Of a stretch of DNA of 64,000 bases, positions 61,207-64,000 are shown in pieces. Position numbers and translations under genes: made by a program. The notes beneath the pieces were generated by a model, which saw only the letters and a program-made list of their open reading frames with translations, had not been told where the DNA came from and did no database searches. The stretch's first letter is position 1, and every line of letters starts with the position of its first letter. This stretch comes from Deinococcus metalli (GTDB lineage Bacteria > Deinococcota > Deinococci > Deinococcales > Deinococcaceae), in contig NZ_JACHFK010000003.1 in assembly GCF_014201805.1 (NCBI RefSeq), forward strand, positions 310,001 to 374,000. The letters run 5' to 3'.

Positions 61207-61311
61207 CCTCCCTGATCCGGCGTGACCTGAACGTTCCATGTGCGTTCTGGACGGCGGTTCAGCGTGTGAAGGGGCACCCTCCGCACGGCCACGGCCCCCT
61301 AGACTCCGCGC

Positions 61312-61965
61312 ATGCCTGAAACGACCGACGTCTACCTGGATTTCCTGTGCCCCTACGCCTGGCGTGGCGTGGAACTCGCGGCCGTGCTGCGCGCGCAGGG
61401 CGACGCGTTCCGGCTGCGCCACTATTCGCTGGTCGAGGGCAACCACGCCGCGAACCAGAAGGGGCACACCTGGAGCCTGGCCGATCAGCCGCTGGACGCT
61501 CCGGAGGGCGAGGGATACATGAAGCACCAGACGCCCAGCCTGCGCGCCTTCCTGGCCGCGACGGCCGCCGCCCGGCAGGGCGAGGACGCCGCGTGGGCCT
61601 TCACCCTGGCCCTGTTCCGCGCGCACCACGAGCAGAAGCGTCCGCTGGACGACGCGGCGATCGCGGACGCCGCCCGCGAGGCGGGACTGGACGCCACCCG
61701 GTTTGGGCAGGACCGGCAGGACGAGGCTGCTCTGCGGCAGACCCTTCACGCCGAACAAGACGCCGCGCGCGAGGTCGGCGTGTTCGGCACGCCCACCTTC
61801 GTGCTGCCCGGCGGCGAGGCCGCGTACTACCGCTTCGAGCAGCTGACCCGCGATCCCGCCGTGGCCCGCGAGTGGTGGAACCTGTACCGCACGGTGCTCC
61901 AGCACGGCGCCGGCATCGGCACCATCAAGCGCGCGAAGAACCGCCCCGCCGCCCGCGTGGCCTGA
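61312..61965 (+). CDS. DsbA-family thioredoxin-fold oxidoreductase
   Basis: 217 residues. CPYA at 13-16 (DFLCPYAWRG) gives a single active-site Cys, as in the FrnE and 2-hydroxychromene-2-carboxylate isomerase branch of the DsbA family. The helical insertion and C-terminal GVFGTPTFVLPGG (cis-Pro loop) are typical. No signal peptide, so cytoplasmic. Its role may be thiol isomerisation or glutathione-like chemistry. TAGACT (61300-61305) lies 6 nt before the ATG. Confidence 0.9.
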   Translation: MPETTDVYLDFLCPYAWRGVELAAVLRAQGDAFRLRHYSLVEGNHAANQKGHTWSLADQPLDAPEGEGYMKHQTPSLRAFLAATAAARQGEDAAWAFTLALFRAHHEQKRPLDDAAIADAAREAGLDATRFGQDRQDEAALRQTLHAEQDAAREVGVFGTPTFVLPGGEAAYYRFEQLTRDPAVAREWWNLYRTVLQHGAGIGTIKRAKNRPAARVA

Positions 61966-61980
61966 CGTCGCCCGGCGGGT

Positions 61981-62301
61981 TCACGCCAGCGGTTCGACGT
62001 GCACGGCGGTGCCGTACGCGAGCACCTCGGTCACGCCGTCGGTGATCTCGTTCGCGTCGTAGCGCATGGCGATCACGGCGTTGGCGCCCAGCGCGCGGGC
62101 GTGCTCGACCATCAGCTCGAAGGCCTCCTGCCGCGCCTTCTCGGCCAGCTCGGTGTACAGGGTGATGTTGCCGCCCAGCAGCGTCTGGAGCGAGGCACCC
62201 ACCTGCCCCAGCACGCTGCGCGAGCGCACGGTCAGGCCACGCACCACGCCCAGTTCCCGCGTGACGCGGTGGCCCTCGAGGTGGGTGGAAGTCGTGGTCA
62301 T
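61981..62301 (-). CDS. YbjQ/UPF0145-family protein
   Basis: 106 residues of normal family length. Seen: [20 protein letters not shown] and the conserved [28 protein letters not shown]. These form pentamers; function unknown. ATG 62301 matches the family's usual start ([10 protein letters not shown]). ATG 62328 also exists, 4 nt after a weak TACCCG, and would add nine residues. It is a distant relative of the protein at 51670-52038. Confidence 0.88.
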   Translation of the reverse strand: MTTTSTHLEGHRVTRELGVVRGLTVRSRSVLGQVGASLQTLLGGNITLYTELAEKARQEAFELMVEHARALGANAVIAMRYDANEITDGVTEVLAYGTAVHVEPLA

Positions 62302-62367
62302 GAAGGCCTGCCATGTGCGTCCGGTCATGCCGCGGGTACGCGCCGGCGCGTGGTGGAGTTGCCGGCG

Positions 62368-63516
62368 TTACCCGCCGTCCAGACCCAGCCGCCGCGCGAC
62401 CTCGCCCGTGGGCCGCTTCAGGCCGCTGCGGACGTCCATGTACTCGCGGTACACGTCGTCGAAGCTGTGGATCAGCACAGCCATCACGCCGTGGTCCCCG
62501 ATCTCCAGCCCCTGGAGGCGGAAGCCGGCGCGCAGTTTGGGCAGCAGCACGGCCGTGTTCGTGGCGTGGTGCGCGCTGCGCACGAGGTCGTAGCCCTGCC
62601 CGCGCAGGAACGCGAGGATCACCGGCAGCAGCCGCGTGTACAGGCCCCGGCCCCGGTGCGCGGGCAGGAAGGCCGTGTTCGTCATGTACGCCGTGCGCGC
62701 GTTCCACTGCCGCGAGGACTGCCACCCCACCACGTGGCCGCCGTGCGCGACCAGCCACGCGTACTGCGGGACATCTGGCGGGGCGTGCCGGCCGGCGTGC
62801 GGCCACTCGAACGACACGGTGTCGTACACGGCGGCCTCCAGCTGCGCGTAGACCGCGCGGTATGTGGCCTCTGGCACGGCGTGGAGGGTGTACTCGCCGC
62901 CCAGATCGACCCCTGCACTCGCGTCATCGGGCAGGGGGATCACGGGGACCGGCGGGGCCGGCGGCTGGGGGAGGGCCGACACGCCCAGGCGCCGGGCCGT
63001 GTCGCCGTGTGCCTGCGCGAAGCCGCTGCGGACGTGCATCGCGTCCCGGTACGCGGCGTCCAGGCTCAGGGTCAGCGCCACGTTCACGCCGCCCTCGTAC
63101 AGGTTCAGGCCCTGCACCAGGAAGCCCGCGCGCAGCTTGGGGATGATCACGCGGTTGTTCGTGGCGCGGTGGTGGCTCTGCACCAGCGTGTACCCGGCGG
63201 TCCGGAAGGCGTCCAGCACGTGCGGCAGCAGCCGTGAATACAGCCCCTGGCCCTGGTGCGCGGGCAGGATGCCGGTGTCGGCCATGGAGACCGTGCGCTC
63301 GTCCGTGCGGTGCGAGTACTGCCAGCCGACCACTTCCTCTCCGTGGGAGATGCCCCACGTGAAGGTCTCGCCCAGCGGCGGCGCGCTCAGGGTGGGCGGC
63401 CCGAAGGCGTAGCCCCACGTGCCGCCGAAGATCTGCCCCTCCAGCCGCGCGCACGCGGCGCGGTACCCGTCCAGCGGAATCGGCCGCAGGGTGTACCCGC
63501 CGCCGAGGTCGGTCAC
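62368..63516 (-). CDS. Tandem GNAT acetyltransferase-domain protein
   Basis: 382 residues made of two similar halves, each a GNAT-like domain. The acetyl-CoA loop is GILPAHQGQGLYSRLLPHVL in the first and AFLPAHRGRGLYTRLLPVIL in the second, and each half ends with a matching HHRATNNRVIIPKLRAGF / HHATNTAVLLPKLRAGF segment. A Pro-rich linker joins them. Internal duplication is clear; substrate unknown. GTG 63516 overlaps the stop of the agmatine deiminase gene (GTGA), suggesting a link to polyamine metabolism, for example acetylation of agmatine or putrescine, but that is inference. Confidence 0.85.
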   Translation of the reverse strand: MTDLGGGYTLRPIPLDGYRAACARLEGQIFGGTWGYAFGPPTLSAPPLGETFTWGISHGEEVVGWQYSHRTDERTVSMADTGILPAHQGQGLYSRLLPHVLDAFRTAGYTLVQSHHRATNNRVIIPKLRAGFLVQGLNLYEGGVNVALTLSLDAAYRDAMHVRSGFAQAHGDTARRLGVSALPQPPAPPVPVIPLPDDASAGVDLGGEYTLHAVPEATYRAVYAQLEAAVYDTVSFEWPHAGRHAPPDVPQYAWLVAHGGHVVGWQSSRQWNARTAYMTNTAFLPAHRGRGLYTRLLPVILAFLRGQGYDLVRSAHHATNTAVLLPKLRAGFRLQGLEIGDHGVMAVLIHSFDDVYREYMDVRSGLKRPTGEVARRLGLDGG

Positions 63517-64000
63517 TCCCCGGTCCACACCGTGCCCGCCGGCTGCTGCTGGGTCACGCAGTGGAAGCTGCCGCCCCCCTCGATGATCTCGCGGCTGCTC
63601 AGGCCGATCACCTCGCGGCCCGGGAACAGCGGCGTCAGGATGTCCAGCGCAGAGGCGTCGTTCGGGTCGCCGTACTGCGGCACGACCACGAAGCCGTTGC
63701 CGATGTAGAAGTTCGCGTACGTGGGGGGCAGCCGGCCCTCGGCGCCCTCCAGGTGGGTCTCGGGAAGCGGCAGCTCCACGATCCGGAAGGGCCGGCCGTC
63801 CAGCGTGGTCATGGCGCGCAGGGCTGTCAGGTTCCGCGCCATCACCGCGTGGTTCGGGTCGTCCTGATCGCTTTCCACGCTGGTCACGATGGTCGACTCG
63901 TCCACGAAGCGGGTGATGGTGTCGATGTGGCCGTCGGTGTGGTCGTTCTCCAGGCCGCCGTCCAGCCACAGCAGCTGGCGCACGCCCAGCGTGTCCGCGA
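63513..64000 (-). CDS. aguA: Agmatine deiminase, C-terminal part
   Basis: The frame is open to the window edge, so the N-terminus is outside. The 162 visible residues carry the family motifs LLWLDGGLENDHTDGHIDT (guanidine-binding and catalytic His/Asp) and GGGSFHCVTQQQP with the nucleophile Cys near the end. Agmatine deiminase makes N-carbamoylputrescine, the substrate of AguB (50286-51179). The stop overlaps the GNAT gene start by 4 nt, so the two genes are co-translated. Confidence 0.95.
   Translation of the reverse strand, partial: ADTLGVRQLLWLDGGLENDHTDGHIDTITRFVDESTIVTSVESDQDDPNHAVMARNLTALRAMTTLDGRPFRIVELPLPETHLEGAEGRLPPTYANFYIGNGFVVVPQYGDPNDASALDILTPLFPGREVIGLSSREIIEGGGSFHCVTQQQPAGTVWTGE

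Overview
This 64 kb, very GC-rich window reads as a chromosomal segment of a Deinococcus species. The grounds are: a stand-alone bacterial nitric oxide synthase oxygenase, HAIR-type (HspR) operators at heat-shock genes, a LysN-like aminotransferase, and a large set of genes whose start codon lies 5-9 nt downstream of a TANNNT -10 hexamer. That last pattern is the leaderless arrangement known to be common in Deinococcus. I saw no tRNA, rRNA, CRISPR array, insertion sequence or prophage. Coding density is high, with many ATGA/GTGA overlaps.

Layout. 1-3.5 kb: tetrapyrrole genes (hemD end, precorrin-2 dehydrogenase, hemA), ygfZ and a membrane protein. 3.5-7.5 kb: an oligopeptide-type ABC importer without ATPases. 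7.7-14.6 kb: ddl, two metallopeptidases, a Dph6-like ATPase, a Nudix hydrolase, prfA, hom. 14.8-17.9 kb: an ECF sigma / beta-propeller anti-sigma pair next to thioredoxin-ccdA; both units carry the same ECF-type promoter. 18-22.9 kb: ftsH with a HAIR site, a two-component system, a nucleotidyltransferase. 23-24.6 kb: ferredoxin, then corA behind a leader with two short open frames, the first alternating Pro and Glu like MgtL. 24.6-35.5 kb: DoxX, rph, murI, a TauE-type exporter, an aminotransferase, fba, a modular secreted subtilase, a CBS protein. 35.5-40.1 kb: dnaK-grpE-(VF530/ankyrin)-dnaJ behind a HAIR-controlled promoter. 40.9-50.2 kb: a chitin/amino-sugar region (nagZ, SIS protein, sugar ABC importer, RpiR regulator, divergent GH18 chitinase) with a shared AT-rich promoter motif. 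50.3-64 kb: aguB, a frameshifted gene, a YbjQ-like protein, a LuxR-type two-component system next to a drug-type ABC exporter, nos, thrC, a K+ channel, a DsbA-like protein, a double GNAT protein and the end of aguA.

How parts work together. The chitinase would release chitin oligomers, the ABC importer bring them in, NagZ cleave them, and the SIS protein act on the amino-sugar phosphate, under the RpiR regulator. The heat-shock operon and ftsH appear to share HspR control. The sigma/anti-sigma pair appears to drive the adjacent thiol-redox pair. AguA and AguB are the two steps from agmatine to putrescine, encoded about 12 kb apart.

The most unusual element is the corA leader: a perfect 11-nt Shine-Dalgarno, a 29-codon frame that begins M-N-P-E-P-E-P-P, and a 13-codon frame overlapping the corA start. 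It resembles Mg2+-sensing leader peptides of enterobacteria but sits in an unrelated phylum. All functions are inferred from sequence alone.
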